From Lysobacter avium (GTDB lineage Bacteria; Pseudomonadota; Gammaproteobacteria; Xanthomonadales; Xanthomonadaceae), in NCBI RefSeq assembly GCF_015209745.1, contig NZ_CP063657.1, positions 1,054,001-1,118,000 on the forward strand: a stretch of DNA of 64,000 nt. The letters are read 5' to 3'. The position numbers were made by a program, and so were the translations under genes. Numbering within the stretch: position 1 is the stretch's first letter; each line of letters starts with the position of its first letter. This document shows, one piece after another, positions 28,186 to 36,722 of this stretch. The notes beneath the pieces were generated by a model, which searched no databases, was not told where the DNA came from, and saw nothing but the letters and a program-made list of their open reading frames with translations.

Positions 28186-29088
28186 ATGTTCAAGCGGATC
28201 GGGTTGTTCCTGGCCACCAACCTGGCGGTGATGGTGCTGTTGGGCGTGGTACTGAGCGTGTTGCAGGGCGTTTTTGGCATCCGGCTGGGTGACAACGGCA
28301 CCTTGCTGGTGTTCGCGATGATCTTCGGCTTTGGCGGTTCACTGATCTCGCTGATGATTTCCAAATGGGCGGCCAAGCGCTCCACCGGGGCACAGGTGAT
28401 CGAGACGCCGCGCAACGAGGCCGAGCAGTGGCTGGTTGCCACGGTGCGCAGGCAGGCCGAGGCTGCCGGGATCAAGATGCCGGAGGTCGCGATCTATGAG
28501 GCGCCGGAGATCAATGCCTTCGCCACCGGACCGACCCGCAACAATTCGCTGGTGGCGGTATCCACCGGCCTGCTGGGCTCAATGAGCCGCGACGAGGCGG
28601 AAGCGGTGCTTGCGCACGAGGTCAGCCACGTTGCCAACGGCGACATGGTGACGATGGCGCTGGTGCAGGGCGTGCTCAACACGTTCGTGATCGTGGCGGC
28701 CCGGATCGTCGGCAGGATCGTCGACAGCTACCTGAGCGGCAACCGCGAGAGCAGCGGCGTCGGCTTTGGCTACTACATCACCGTGTTCGTGCTGGACATG
28801 GTGTTTGGCCTGCTGGCGAACATGATCGCGATGTGGTTCTCGCGCTACCGCGAGTTCCGCGCCGATGCCGGCGGCGCCAGCCTGGCCGGTCGCGACAAGA
28901 TGATTGCCGCGCTGCAGAAGCTCGGCCAGAACAACGGCGTCAATACCTTGCCCAATCAGGTGGCCGCGTTCGGGATCAGCGGCGCGGTCGGCCATGGCAT
29001 GCGCCGCCTGCTGCTCAGCCACCCGCCGCTGGAGGAGCGAATCAACGCCCTGCGGGCGCGGGCGGACACGGTGCGCACGGTGGCCTGA
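28186..29088 (+). CDS. htpX: membrane protease HtpX
   Basis: HtpX is an inner-membrane M48 zinc protease of envelope stress response, cleaving misfolded membrane proteins on the cytosolic side. The 300-residue protein shows two N-terminal helices ([19 protein letters not shown] and a following one), the zinc motif [12 protein letters not shown], two more helices, and the third ligand region [13 protein letters not shown] 28186 is preferred over GTG 28180: it matches E. coli-type N termini, and a TAAGGAA sits at a better distance. A strong terminator follows. Confidence 0.97.
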   Translation: MFKRIGLFLATNLAVMVLLGVVLSVLQGVFGIRLGDNGTLLVFAMIFGFGGSLISLMISKWAAKRSTGAQVIETPRNEAEQWLVATVRRQAEAAGIKMPEVAIYEAPEINAFATGPTRNNSLVAVSTGLLGSMSRDEAEAVLAHEVSHVANGDMVTMALVQGVLNTFVIVAARIVGRIVDSYLSGNRESSGVGFGYYITVFVLDMVFGLLANMIAMWFSRYREFRADAGGASLAGRDKMIAALQKLGQNNGVNTLPNQVAAFGISGAVGHGMRRLLLSHPPLEERINALRARADTVRTVA

Positions 29089-29110
29089 TCGACTCTTTTC
29101 AGCAAAAGGA

Positions 29111-29134
29111 AAACCCGCCATCTGGCGGGTTTTT
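29111..29134. terminator. terminator between htpX and the convergent fimX-like gene
   Basis: The stem AAACCCGCC/GGCGGGTTT with a 4-base loop is followed by T5 on the plus strand and preceded by A4, so it can work in both directions. It lies 23 bases after the htpX stop. Confidence 0.9.
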
Positions 29135-29169
29135 CTGTTTGACCGCTTTGCTCCAGCGGCTGGGACCTC

Positions 29170-31248
29170 TCAACCGAAGGTGTAGTCCATCTCCGGCCCG
29201 GCGGCGGCAAGGAACTGGCCCTGCGCGTAATCGATTCCGGCAGCGAACAGCACGCTCATGCTGGCCGCGTCCTGGACGAATTCGGCGATCGTCTGTGGCC
29301 CGGTTTCGCGCGCCTTCGCTGCGATCTCGCGGATCCGTGCCTGGTATTCGGGGTTGGCCGGCAGGTCCTCCATATAGCTGCGGTCGAGCTTGAGGAACGC
29401 CGCGTCAAAGTGGCTCAGCAACTGGAAGGAGTTCAACCCGCTGCCGAACTGCTCCAGGCCTACGCGCACCCCGAGCCTGGCCATCTGCTGCTGGAAATCC
29501 TTGGCGGCCTTGAGGTGGGTGAATACCTTCGACTCGGGCAACTGCAGGACCAGCAGGGCGCCATCGGCCTCGAACTTGGCCAGACGTTCGGCGACGTGCT
29601 GGGCCAGGCTGTCGTCCTGCAGGGACACCTCACTGATGCGCACCATGAGGGTCGTGCGGTGACCGGCCTTCATGCGCGCGCCGATCGCATCGATGGCCTT
29701 GCCCACCACCCAGCGATCGATCTCCCACAACAGTCCGTGTTCCTCGGCAATGGGCAGGAACGCGGGCGGCGGCACCAGCTCGCCGTGTTCACCGAGCATG
29801 CGCAGGTAGGCGTCGTAGATCTCGATCGGCTCGCCGTGCAGGCCGATCAGCGGCTGGTAGTGCAAGGTGAAGCGGTCCCCGTCGATGGCGTCGCGGATCC
29901 GGGTCACCCAGGCCTCGATCCGCTCCTGCTCGGCACGGTCGACCGCTCCGGGGTCGAAGATGTCAATACGGTTGCCACCAACGGCCAGGTTGGCCTGCAC
30001 GGTTTCATGCGCCTTGCCCAGCACTTCGGTGACGCTGGCGATCTTCTGCCCGATCTGGACGCCGCCGATGCTGACGGTGGCGGTGAGCGAATGCGCCTCG
30101 GTCTCCAGCACATGATTGGCGAAGGCCGCGCGGATCGACTCGGCCAGCGCGGTGGTGTCGTGGTAGTCGCTGTCCGGGCGCAGGACGGCGAACTGGTGTT
30201 CGCCGAAGCGCGCGGCAATGTCGTTTTCGCCCAGCGCGCTCTGCAGCCGCTTCGCGCACGCCGCGATCAACTCGTCGGCTGCGTCAAGGCCTATGTCCTG
30301 CAGCAGGTGGGCGTAGTGGTCGGGCTCGACCAGCAGGAACCCCTGGCGGCCCGCGTCACGGGCGGCATCGGTAACCGCATCCTCCAGCGTGCGCAGGAAG
30401 CTGGCACGATTCAGCAGGCCGGTGACCTGGTCGCGATGGCGCAGCTCCTCCACCTCGCGCGCCAGCTCCGGATCCAGCTCCTGGCGGCGCAGCACGACCT
30501 GCTGGCAGGCCTCGCCCTCGTAGCTGGCGGAGGTGAACTCCATGACCGCCGGGAAGCCGGTGCCGTCCAGCGTGCGCGCTTCGATCTCATGGCGCGGCGG
30601 CGGCGCCTCGCCCTTGCCCAGGCGCTTCAACAGGTCGCGGAATTCGTCGATGTGCTGCGGCGCAATCAGGTCCAGCAAGGACATCCCCTCGATGTCCTCG
30701 AAGGACTCGAAGCCGAAGATCTCCAGATAGGCGCTGTTGGCGCGGATGTGCATGCCCTCGTGCACGTAGGCGATCGGGTCGCGCGAGGAGTCGATCAACG
30801 CGTCGCAGCGGCGCTCGGTTTCGCGCACCTGCGATTCGAGCCGGCGCAGAGCGCGCCGGGCTTCCAGGTCACTCCACTCGCGGCGGATCACCGCTTCCAT
30901 GTGCGCGGGCTGGTCACGCAGCACGGTGGCGTGGATTCCCAGGTTGCTCATCTGGAGCATCTGTTCGGCATCCATGGTCTCGACCATGGCCACCATCGGC
31001 AGGTCCTTGCCGCTGCTGCCCACCTGGGCAACCACCTGCTCCAGCGGGATCGCTTGCGAGCTTCGGGCCACCAGCAGCAGGTCCATGGGTTGGGTGGCGA
31101 GCAGCCCGGCGAGTGCGTCGGCGGTCTCCGGGCGGCTGGGACGCACTGCGATCCCGCTGTTGCGCAATGTGTTGGCGATGGCCTCGGCATCGTCGACGCT
31201 GTCGTCGACGATCATCAGGCGCAGCGTCTTGTCCTTCCCCAATTGCAT
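29170..31248 (-). CDS. fimX: FimX-like c-di-GMP effector (REC-PAS-degenerate GGDEF-degenerate EAL)
   Basis: A 692-residue cytosolic protein, almost the length of Pseudomonas FimX (691). Domains in order are a receiver-like region (LRLMIVDDSVDDAEA), a PAS domain (about 130-260), a GGDEF-type domain whose signature is degenerate (AARFGEHQFAVL), and an EAL-type domain whose EAL is replaced (IYDAYLRML), so neither synthesis nor hydrolysis of c-di-GMP is expected. FimX binds c-di-GMP through its EAL domain and works with PilZ and PilB in type IV pilus assembly and twitching. ATG 31248 has AAGGAA upstream; a TTG at 31302 is less likely. The FimX name rests on architecture and length, with no pil gene nearby. 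Confidence 0.82.
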   Translation of the reverse strand: MQLGKDKTLRLMIVDDSVDDAEAIANTLRNSGIAVRPSRPETADALAGLLATQPMDLLLVARSSQAIPLEQVVAQVGSSGKDLPMVAMVETMDAEQMLQMSNLGIHATVLRDQPAHMEAVIRREWSDLEARRALRRLESQVRETERRCDALIDSSRDPIAYVHEGMHIRANSAYLEIFGFESFEDIEGMSLLDLIAPQHIDEFRDLLKRLGKGEAPPPRHEIEARTLDGTGFPAVMEFTSASYEGEACQQVVLRRQELDPELAREVEELRHRDQVTGLLNRASFLRTLEDAVTDAARDAGRQGFLLVEPDHYAHLLQDIGLDAADELIAACAKRLQSALGENDIAARFGEHQFAVLRPDSDYHDTTALAESIRAAFANHVLETEAHSLTATVSIGGVQIGQKIASVTEVLGKAHETVQANLAVGGNRIDIFDPGAVDRAEQERIEAWVTRIRDAIDGDRFTLHYQPLIGLHGEPIEIYDAYLRMLGEHGELVPPPAFLPIAEEHGLLWEIDRWVVGKAIDAIGARMKAGHRTTLMVRISEVSLQDDSLAQHVAERLAKFEADGALLVLQLPESKVFTHLKAAKDFQQQMARLGVRVGLEQFGSGLNSFQLLSHFDAAFLKLDRSYMEDLPANPEYQARIREIAAKARETGPQTIAEFVQDAASMSVLFAAGIDYAQGQFLAAAGPEMDYTFG

Positions 31249-31349
31249 GTGCGTTCCTTCCCGGTGCTTGGAGGGCGAGTATCGCGCAAGAGTGTCACCC
31301 AAGACTTGCGTCGGGTCACTTCGTGCCTCCTGGCGTCCAGCGGACCGTG

Positions 31350-32402
31350 CTACCCAGCTTCCCAGCGGTCTCCGTCCGTCACCGCAGCCAAGGGGCGTTT
31401 GCCGCTATCGCCGGCCACCTCGCGTACGAGGCGCGGGACCAGATAACCCGAGAGGCGCGCGGCCAGCTGCGCATGCAGTTCCAGCGCACGCTCATCGCTC
31501 ACCTCAAAGTGCGCGGCACCCTGCACGCGGTCGAGCTGGTGCAGGTAATAGGGCAGCACGCCTGCGGCGAACCCGCGCTCACTCAGGGCCGCCAACGCAT
31601 CCACCGAGTCGTTGACGCCGCGCAGCAGCACGGCCTGGTTGAGCACCGTGGCGCCGGCGCCGCGCAGTCGAGCGACCGCCGCGTCGACGTGCTCGTCGAA
31701 CTCGTTGGCGTGGTTGGCGTGCAGTACCACCGCGACCGGCCAGGGCAGGTCGGCGAGCCATTGGACCAGTTCCGCATCGACCCGTTCGGGCAGCACAACC
31801 GGCAGCCGGGTATGGACGCGCAGGCGGCGAATATGCGGAATGTCCGCCAGGGTGTCCGTCAGCGCGGCGAGTTTCGCGGTCGACAATGACCAAGGATCGC
31901 CGCCGGAAAGGATTACCTCGTTGATGTCCGGGTCGGCGGCAATCGCCGCGACCGCATCGCCCCAGCCTCCGATCGACGCGTTCTGCTCGGCGTAGGGGAA
32001 GTGGCGGCGGAAGCAGTAGCGGCAATTGATCGCGCAACTGCCGGTGGCGACCAGCAGGGCGCGGCCGCGGTACTTGCGGATCACCCCGGTGCCGGCGTTG
32101 GCCGGGCCGTCGCCCACGGCGTCCAGGCTGAATCCAGGGCTCGACTGCATCTCCGCATCCAGCGGCAGCACCTGCCGCAGGAGGGGGTCATTCGGATCGC
32201 CGCGGCGCATCCGCGCGATGAACCCGCGCGGCACGCGCAGCGCAAACTGGCTCGCCGCGGCGTCACTGATGCCCAAGCGGTCAGGGTTCAGGCCGAGCAG
32301 CCCTGCCAGCTCGCGCGGATCGCGCACCGCGTCGCGCCACAACTGTTGCCAACGTTGCGGCGCGGGGTCTGACTGTATGGGCGAGGGGCCTGCGGTTATC
32401 AT
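31350..32402 (-). CDS. epmB: EF-P beta-lysylation protein (lysine 2,3-aminomutase family)
   Basis: EpmB is a radical-SAM, PLP-dependent enzyme that converts (S)-alpha-lysine to (R)-beta-lysine for attachment to elongation factor P. The 350-residue protein has the radical SAM cluster motif [15 protein letters not shown], the glycine-rich [10 protein letters not shown] block and the [12 protein letters not shown] segment of this family. ATG 32402 is taken as start; the frame further up runs into the intergenic region. It is divergent from efp (112 bases between starts), its expected substrate gene. epmA is not in this window. Confidence 0.95.
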   Translation of the reverse strand: MITAGPSPIQSDPAPQRWQQLWRDAVRDPRELAGLLGLNPDRLGISDAAASQFALRVPRGFIARMRRGDPNDPLLRQVLPLDAEMQSSPGFSLDAVGDGPANAGTGVIRKYRGRALLVATGSCAINCRYCFRRHFPYAEQNASIGGWGDAVAAIAADPDINEVILSGGDPWSLSTAKLAALTDTLADIPHIRRLRVHTRLPVVLPERVDAELVQWLADLPWPVAVVLHANHANEFDEHVDAAVARLRGAGATVLNQAVLLRGVNDSVDALAALSERGFAAGVLPYYLHQLDRVQGAAHFEVSDERALELHAQLAARLSGYLVPRLVREVAGDSGKRPLAAVTDGDRWEAG

Positions 32403-32514
32403 TCGTATCCAGATTTGCCTGCAACCGGTCCACCGGGTGCAGCCGTCCATTCTAGCGGGCCGTCACACACGCGGCCCCGGCACCCGGCTTTCCACCACAC
32501 TCCAGGAGTTCCCG

Positions 32515-33081
32515 ATGGCCACCTATGGCTTGAACGACGTCAAGAACGGCCTGAAGATCCTCATCAATAATGAGCCTTGCGTCATTACTGATACGGACTT
32601 CATCAAGCCCGGCAAGGGCCAGGCTTTCACCCGCGTGAAGTACCGCAGCATCAAGACCGGGCGTACCCAGGAAGTCACCATGAAGGCGACCGACTCGCTG
32701 GAAGGCGCGGACGTGATGGATACGGACATGCAGTTCCTGTACACCGACGGTGAGCACTGGCACTTCATGGATCCGGAGTCGTTTGACCAGGTCCAGGCCG
32801 ACAAGAATGGCGTGGGTGATGCGGCCAAGTGGCTCAAGGGCGAGGAAGACTGCGTCGTGACCCTGTGGAACGGCAACCCGATCTTTGTCTCGCCGCCCAA
32901 CTTCGTCGACCTGAAGATCGTCGAGACCGATCCGGGCGTGCGTGGTGATACCTCCGGCGGCGGCGGCAAGCCGGCAACCCTGGAGACGGGCGCCGTCGTG
33001 CGCGTGCCGTTGTTCGTGGCCCAGGACGAGATCATCAAGGTCGACACGCGCTCCGGCGAATACGTCAGCCGGGTCAAGTAA
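32515..33081 (+). CDS. efp: elongation factor P
   Basis: EF-P binds next to the P-site tRNA and relieves ribosome stalling at polyproline stretches. The 188-residue protein has three beta-barrel domains. The loop [10 protein letters not shown] places the modified lysine at K34, exactly as in E. coli, in agreement with the divergent epmB. The translation start at 32515 has AGGAG at a good distance. The stop codon TAA shares its last A with the ATG of the following hydrolase gene, so efp leads a tight run of five genes. Confidence 0.98.
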   Translation: MATYGLNDVKNGLKILINNEPCVITDTDFIKPGKGQAFTRVKYRSIKTGRTQEVTMKATDSLEGADVMDTDMQFLYTDGEHWHFMDPESFDQVQADKNGVGDAAKWLKGEEDCVVTLWNGNPIFVSPPNFVDLKIVETDPGVRGDTSGGGGKPATLETGAVVRVPLFVAQDEIIKVDTRSGEYVSRVK

Positions 33082-34418
33082 TGAGCGATACCGCGCCGCG
33101 CGAATGCGACCTGCTGATCGAGGCGGGCTGGGTGGTCCCGGTCGCACCCGGCAATGACGTGCTGGTGGATCACGCCGTCGCCATATCCAACGGCGCGATC
33201 GTCGGGTTGTTGCCGACGGCCGAGGCCAGGCAGCGTTTCCACGCACGCGAAACGGTGGCGCGCCCGGGCTCGGTGCTGATCCCCGGCCTGGTCAACGCGC
33301 ACACGCACAACCCGATGACGCTGCTGCGCGGCATCGCCGATGACCTGCCTTTGATGGTGTGGCTGCAGGAGCACATCTGGCCGATCGAGGCCGAGGTCAT
33401 CGGTCCGGAGTTCGTCGCCGACGGAGTGACCCTGGCCGTGGCGGAAATGCTTCGTGGCGGTACCACCTGCGCCAACGAGAACTACTTTTTCCCCGACGTG
33501 CAGGCAGCGACGTACCAGAAGCTCGGCTTCCGCGCGCGGGTCGGCCTGCCGGTCATCGATTTTCCCACCGCCTGGGCGAAGTCGGATGGGGAGTACTTCG
33601 ATCGCGCCATCGATGTCCATGACCAGTGGCGGGATAACGCACTGGTGACGATGGCCTTCGTTCCGCACGCCCCCTACACCGTCTCCGATGCCAGCTTCGA
33701 GCGGATCCGGATGCTGTCCGACCAGCTCGACATCCCGGTGCACCTGCACACGCACGAGACCGCGCACGAGGTCGAGGAGTCGCTGCAGAAGTACGGCCAG
33801 CGTCCCTTGGCCCGCCTGGAACGGCTCGGCCTGGTCAATGACCGACTGATCGCCGTGCACATGACCTCATTGACCGATGCCGAGATCGGCCTGTGCGCCG
33901 AGCGCGGCGTCAGCGTGGTGCACTGCCCCGAATCCAACCTCAAGCTGGCATCCGGTTTCTGCCCCGTCGGCAAGCTGGAGCAGGCCGGCATCAACATCGC
34001 CATCGGCACCGACGGCGCGGCCAGCAACAACGATCTGGACATGTTCGGCGAGATGCGCACCGCCGCGCAGCTGGCCAAGGCCGTCGCTGGAGACGCGACC
34101 GCATTCAGTGCCGTCAGCGCGTTGCGGGCCGCGACCCTGGGCGGTGCGAGGGCGATGGGGCTGGAGGACAGCATCGGCTCGATAGAGGTGGGCAAACGTG
34201 CCGACCTGGCGTGCGTGGATCTGCAGCAGATCGAAACCCAGCCGCTGCACGACGTCGTCTCCCAGGTGGTGTATGCCACCGGCCGCCATCAGGTCACCGA
34301 TGTCTGGATCGACGGCAAGACGCGCATGCAGCAGCGCGAACTGGTCGGCATGGATTGCCAGGCACTGATTGCCAACGCGCGCCAATGGCGCACCCGGATC
34401 GCCGCGATCCAAGCTTGA
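33081..34418 (+). CDS. mtaD: TRZ/ATZ family amidohydrolase, probable 5'-methylthioadenosine/S-adenosylhomocysteine deaminase
   Basis: A 445-residue cytosolic metal-dependent hydrolase. Metal and active-site motifs are [28 protein letters not shown] and [13 protein letters not shown], matching MtaD/SAH deaminase enzymes that remove ammonia from adenosyl thioether by-products of methyl transfer. Other members of the family deaminate triazines or guanine, so the substrate is inferred. Its location directly before ubiG, a SAM-dependent methyltransferase, matches the order known in pseudomonads (PA3170-PA3171). The ATG overlaps the efp stop by one base. Confidence 0.85.
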   Translation: MSDTAPRECDLLIEAGWVVPVAPGNDVLVDHAVAISNGAIVGLLPTAEARQRFHARETVARPGSVLIPGLVNAHTHNPMTLLRGIADDLPLMVWLQEHIWPIEAEVIGPEFVADGVTLAVAEMLRGGTTCANENYFFPDVQAATYQKLGFRARVGLPVIDFPTAWAKSDGEYFDRAIDVHDQWRDNALVTMAFVPHAPYTVSDASFERIRMLSDQLDIPVHLHTHETAHEVEESLQKYGQRPLARLERLGLVNDRLIAVHMTSLTDAEIGLCAERGVSVVHCPESNLKLASGFCPVGKLEQAGINIAIGTDGAASNNDLDMFGEMRTAAQLAKAVAGDATAFSAVSALRAATLGGARAMGLEDSIGSIEVGKRADLACVDLQQIETQPLHDVVSQVVYATGRHQVTDVWIDGKTRMQQRELVGMDCQALIANARQWRTRIAAIQA

Positions 34419-34437
34419 ACACCCGGAGTTCCACCCG

Positions 34438-35160
34438 ATGAGCACCACCGACAGCGTGCGCGATGACAACTTCAGCCAGGCCGAGCTGGACAAGTTCGGC
34501 GCCCTGGCCAGCCGCTGGTGGGATCCGCAGGGCCCGCAAAAAGCCCTGCACGCGCTCAATCCGCCGCGCCTGGCCTATGTGGCCAAGAGGGCGGCGCTGG
34601 CGGGGAAGCAGGTGCTGGACATTGGTTGTGGCGGCGGTTTGCTGAGCGAGGCCCTGGCAGGCGAGGGCGCACACGTCACCGCCATCGACCTGGCGCCGGA
34701 GCTGATCAAGGTCGCCCGCCTGCATGCCCTGGAAAGTGGCGCGGATGTGACCTATCGCCTGCAGTCGGCCGAGTCGCTGGCCGCCGAACTGCCTGGCCGT
34801 TTCGACGTGGTCACCTGCATGGAGATGCTCGAGCACGTGCCCGATCCAGGCGCGGTCATCGACGCCTGCGCGACCCTGCTCAAGCCCGGCGGCCAGCTGT
34901 TCCTTTCCACGCTCAACCGCACGCCGGCCGCGTTCGCGCTGGCGATCGTGGGCGCGGAGTATGTCGCCGGCGTGTTGCCCAAGGGAACCCATCGATACCG
35001 CGACTTCATCAAGCCCTCCGAGCTGGGCAGCTGGCTGCGCGCCGCCGGCCTGCAGCTGGAGGACGTCAGTGGCCTGATGTACGAGCCCTGGCGCAACGCC
35101 GCCCGCGTGACCAGTCGCACCGAGGTCAACTATCTGGCGGCAGCGCGCAAGGCGGCTTGA
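34438..35160 (+). CDS. ubiG: ubiquinone biosynthesis O-methyltransferase
   Basis: UbiG performs both O-methylations of ubiquinone synthesis using SAM, at the membrane surface. The 240-residue class-I methyltransferase has the SAM motif [16 protein letters not shown], the acidic strand [16 protein letters not shown], the EMLEHVPDP block, and the membrane-interaction loop with [19 protein letters not shown] 34438 has GGAG 9 bases ahead. It is followed immediately by the HAD phosphatase gene. Confidence 0.97.
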   Translation: MSTTDSVRDDNFSQAELDKFGALASRWWDPQGPQKALHALNPPRLAYVAKRAALAGKQVLDIGCGGGLLSEALAGEGAHVTAIDLAPELIKVARLHALESGADVTYRLQSAESLAAELPGRFDVVTCMEMLEHVPDPGAVIDACATLLKPGGQLFLSTLNRTPAAFALAIVGAEYVAGVLPKGTHRYRDFIKPSELGSWLRAAGLQLEDVSGLMYEPWRNAARVTSRTEVNYLAAARKAA

Positions 35161-35162
35161 AC

Positions 35163-35831
35163 GTGTTGTTCCCCAAGGTGGTCCTGTTCGACCTCGACGG
35201 TACCTTGCTGGACAGCGCGCCGGACATGCTGGCGACGATCAACGGCATGCGCGCGGCGCGCGGACATCAAGCGATGACGCTCGCCGAACTGCGTCCGCAC
35301 GTTTCCAAGGGCGCCCGCGCCATGGCCGCAGCGGCGTTTCCAGAGGTTGATGCGGACGAACGGGAGAGCTGGATCCCGGAGTTCCTGAGTCGGTACGAGC
35401 AGGAGCTGGGACTGCATGGCGCTCCGTTCGACGGCATCGAGGCGGTGCTGGGAACGCTGGAGTCGGCCGGCACGGTCTGGGGCATCGTGACCAACAAACC
35501 CGAGTACCTGGCGCAACGACTGATTCCCATGCTCGGCTGGCAGGAGCGCTGCGCGGTGCTGATCGGCGGCGACACCCTGGCTACCCGCAAGCCCGACCCG
35601 CTGCCGCTTGTGGTTGCCGCCGAGCGGATCGGCGTGCCCGCTGAGTCGTGTATCTACGTGGGCGATGACGAGCGCGACATCATCGCCGCGCGCGCCGCCG
35701 GGATGCCGTCGGTGGTGGCGCTGTGGGGTTACCGCCTGGATGGTGACGACCCGGCCGGGTGGGGGGGAGATGTCTTGCTGCGCGACCCGCATTCGCTCGC
35801 CGATCCGTCCAGCTGGCCGGCGATCCGATGA
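35163..35831 (+). CDS. gph: HAD phosphatase: phosphoglycolate phosphatase or MurNAc-6-phosphate phosphatase (MupP)
   Basis: A 222-residue HAD-superfamily phosphatase. Motif I is VLFDLDGTLLDSAPDM, motif II VTNKP, motif III a lysine in RKPDPLPL, and motif IV YVGDDERDI. Proteins of this type are often named Gph (2-phosphoglycolate phosphatase). In Pseudomonas the gene at the same place after mtaD-ubiG is mupP, the N-acetylmuramic acid 6-phosphate phosphatase of peptidoglycan recycling, so that function is a strong alternative. GTG 35163 is chosen; TTG 35157 would overlap the ubiG stop. The stop overlaps the next ATG. Confidence 0.9.
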   Translation: MLFPKVVLFDLDGTLLDSAPDMLATINGMRAARGHQAMTLAELRPHVSKGARAMAAAAFPEVDADERESWIPEFLSRYEQELGLHGAPFDGIEAVLGTLESAGTVWGIVTNKPEYLAQRLIPMLGWQERCAVLIGGDTLATRKPDPLPLVVAAERIGVPAESCIYVGDDERDIIAARAAGMPSVVALWGYRLDGDDPAGWGGDVLLRDPHSLADPSSWPAIR

Positions 35832-36583
35832 GCGACTCAGACAACGCCCCGGGTGATGAGCGTCCTGCCGACGCGCGTGATGATGGTTCGGCCGCGCTGG
35901 CCGACTTCCTCGCAAAGTGGCGCGGCCGGTGGCCCGAGTGGAGCATCGCGGAGGTATTCGTTCCTGCCGACCAGCGCGACGTAGCCCTAGCGTGGGCGAC
36001 CTTGCAGCAGGAACTGGTCGACGCGGCCTGGGGCGGGTCCGACCCGATTCCCGGCAAGGCCAAGCTCGGATGGTGGCAGGAAGAATTGAGCGGCTGGACC
36101 CGGGGCGCACGCCGCCATCCCCTGGCCACCGTGCTCCAGGCCTTTCCGGCGCCGTGGCAATCGCTGGCGCATGCGCTGCCGGCACTGGCCGACGCGCGCG
36201 AACGACCGGCGAACGTCGCCGCCGCGTTCGATAGGCTGGCACCTTTCGCAAGCGCCGTGGCCCAGGTGGACAATGCCCTGTTTGATACGCGCGCCGTTCC
36301 CGGCGACGAGCGGGTGGTTGCGGCGAACCTGCTGAACTGGCGGATGGCCCACGAGGGCGACGGCGGCGTACCTCTGGACATGCTCGCCCGCGCCGCCGAT
36401 GGGGATCCGGTCGCCGTGTGGGCAGCAGAGCTTCGCCGGCAATGGCCCACCACCCGCTCGGGCGCCCCTGTGCGACGGATCTGGTCGGCACTCGCTCGTG
36501 AGAGGCTGGCGACCCATGGTGCGACCGCGCCCTTGCCCGCGGTAAAGACGCTCTGGACCGCGTGGCGATCGGCCCGAGATTGA
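35828..36583 (+). CDS. squalene/phytoene synthase-like protein, function unknown
   Basis: A 251-residue helical protein. The segment LGWWQEELSGWTRGARRHPLA resembles the first conserved block of squalene/phytoene synthases. However, the aspartate-rich DxxxD motifs that bind the diphosphate of the substrate are not seen, so it is probably not an active prenyl synthase. Its ATG forms an ATGA overlap with the phosphatase gene, making it the last of the efp-mtaD-ubiG-HAD run. A role linked to quinone or isoprenoid metabolism is possible but unproven. Confidence 0.65.
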   Translation: MSDSDNAPGDERPADARDDGSAALADFLAKWRGRWPEWSIAEVFVPADQRDVALAWATLQQELVDAAWGGSDPIPGKAKLGWWQEELSGWTRGARRHPLATVLQAFPAPWQSLAHALPALADARERPANVAAAFDRLAPFASAVAQVDNALFDTRAVPGDERVVAANLLNWRMAHEGDGGVPLDMLARAADGDPVAVWAAELRRQWPTTRSGAPVRRIWSALARERLATHGATAPLPAVKTLWTAWRSARD

Positions 36584-36722
36584 GCGGGGCGCGCATCCGC
36601 GTGTAGCTCCTTCGCGTGAATCTCCTCCGCGCGTATCTCCTCGCGCCGCCGCGCGTTTGACGTTTTCGTGTGTTATTCGCCGTATTTGCCGGCTATGCTT
36701 CGGATCAGTGCGCGGGGGGCGT

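Noticed and set aside
29410..31446. A 678-codon plus-strand frame
   Set aside because: Antisense to the FimX-like gene, with no domain and a composition rich in His, Gln and Arg typical of shadow frames.
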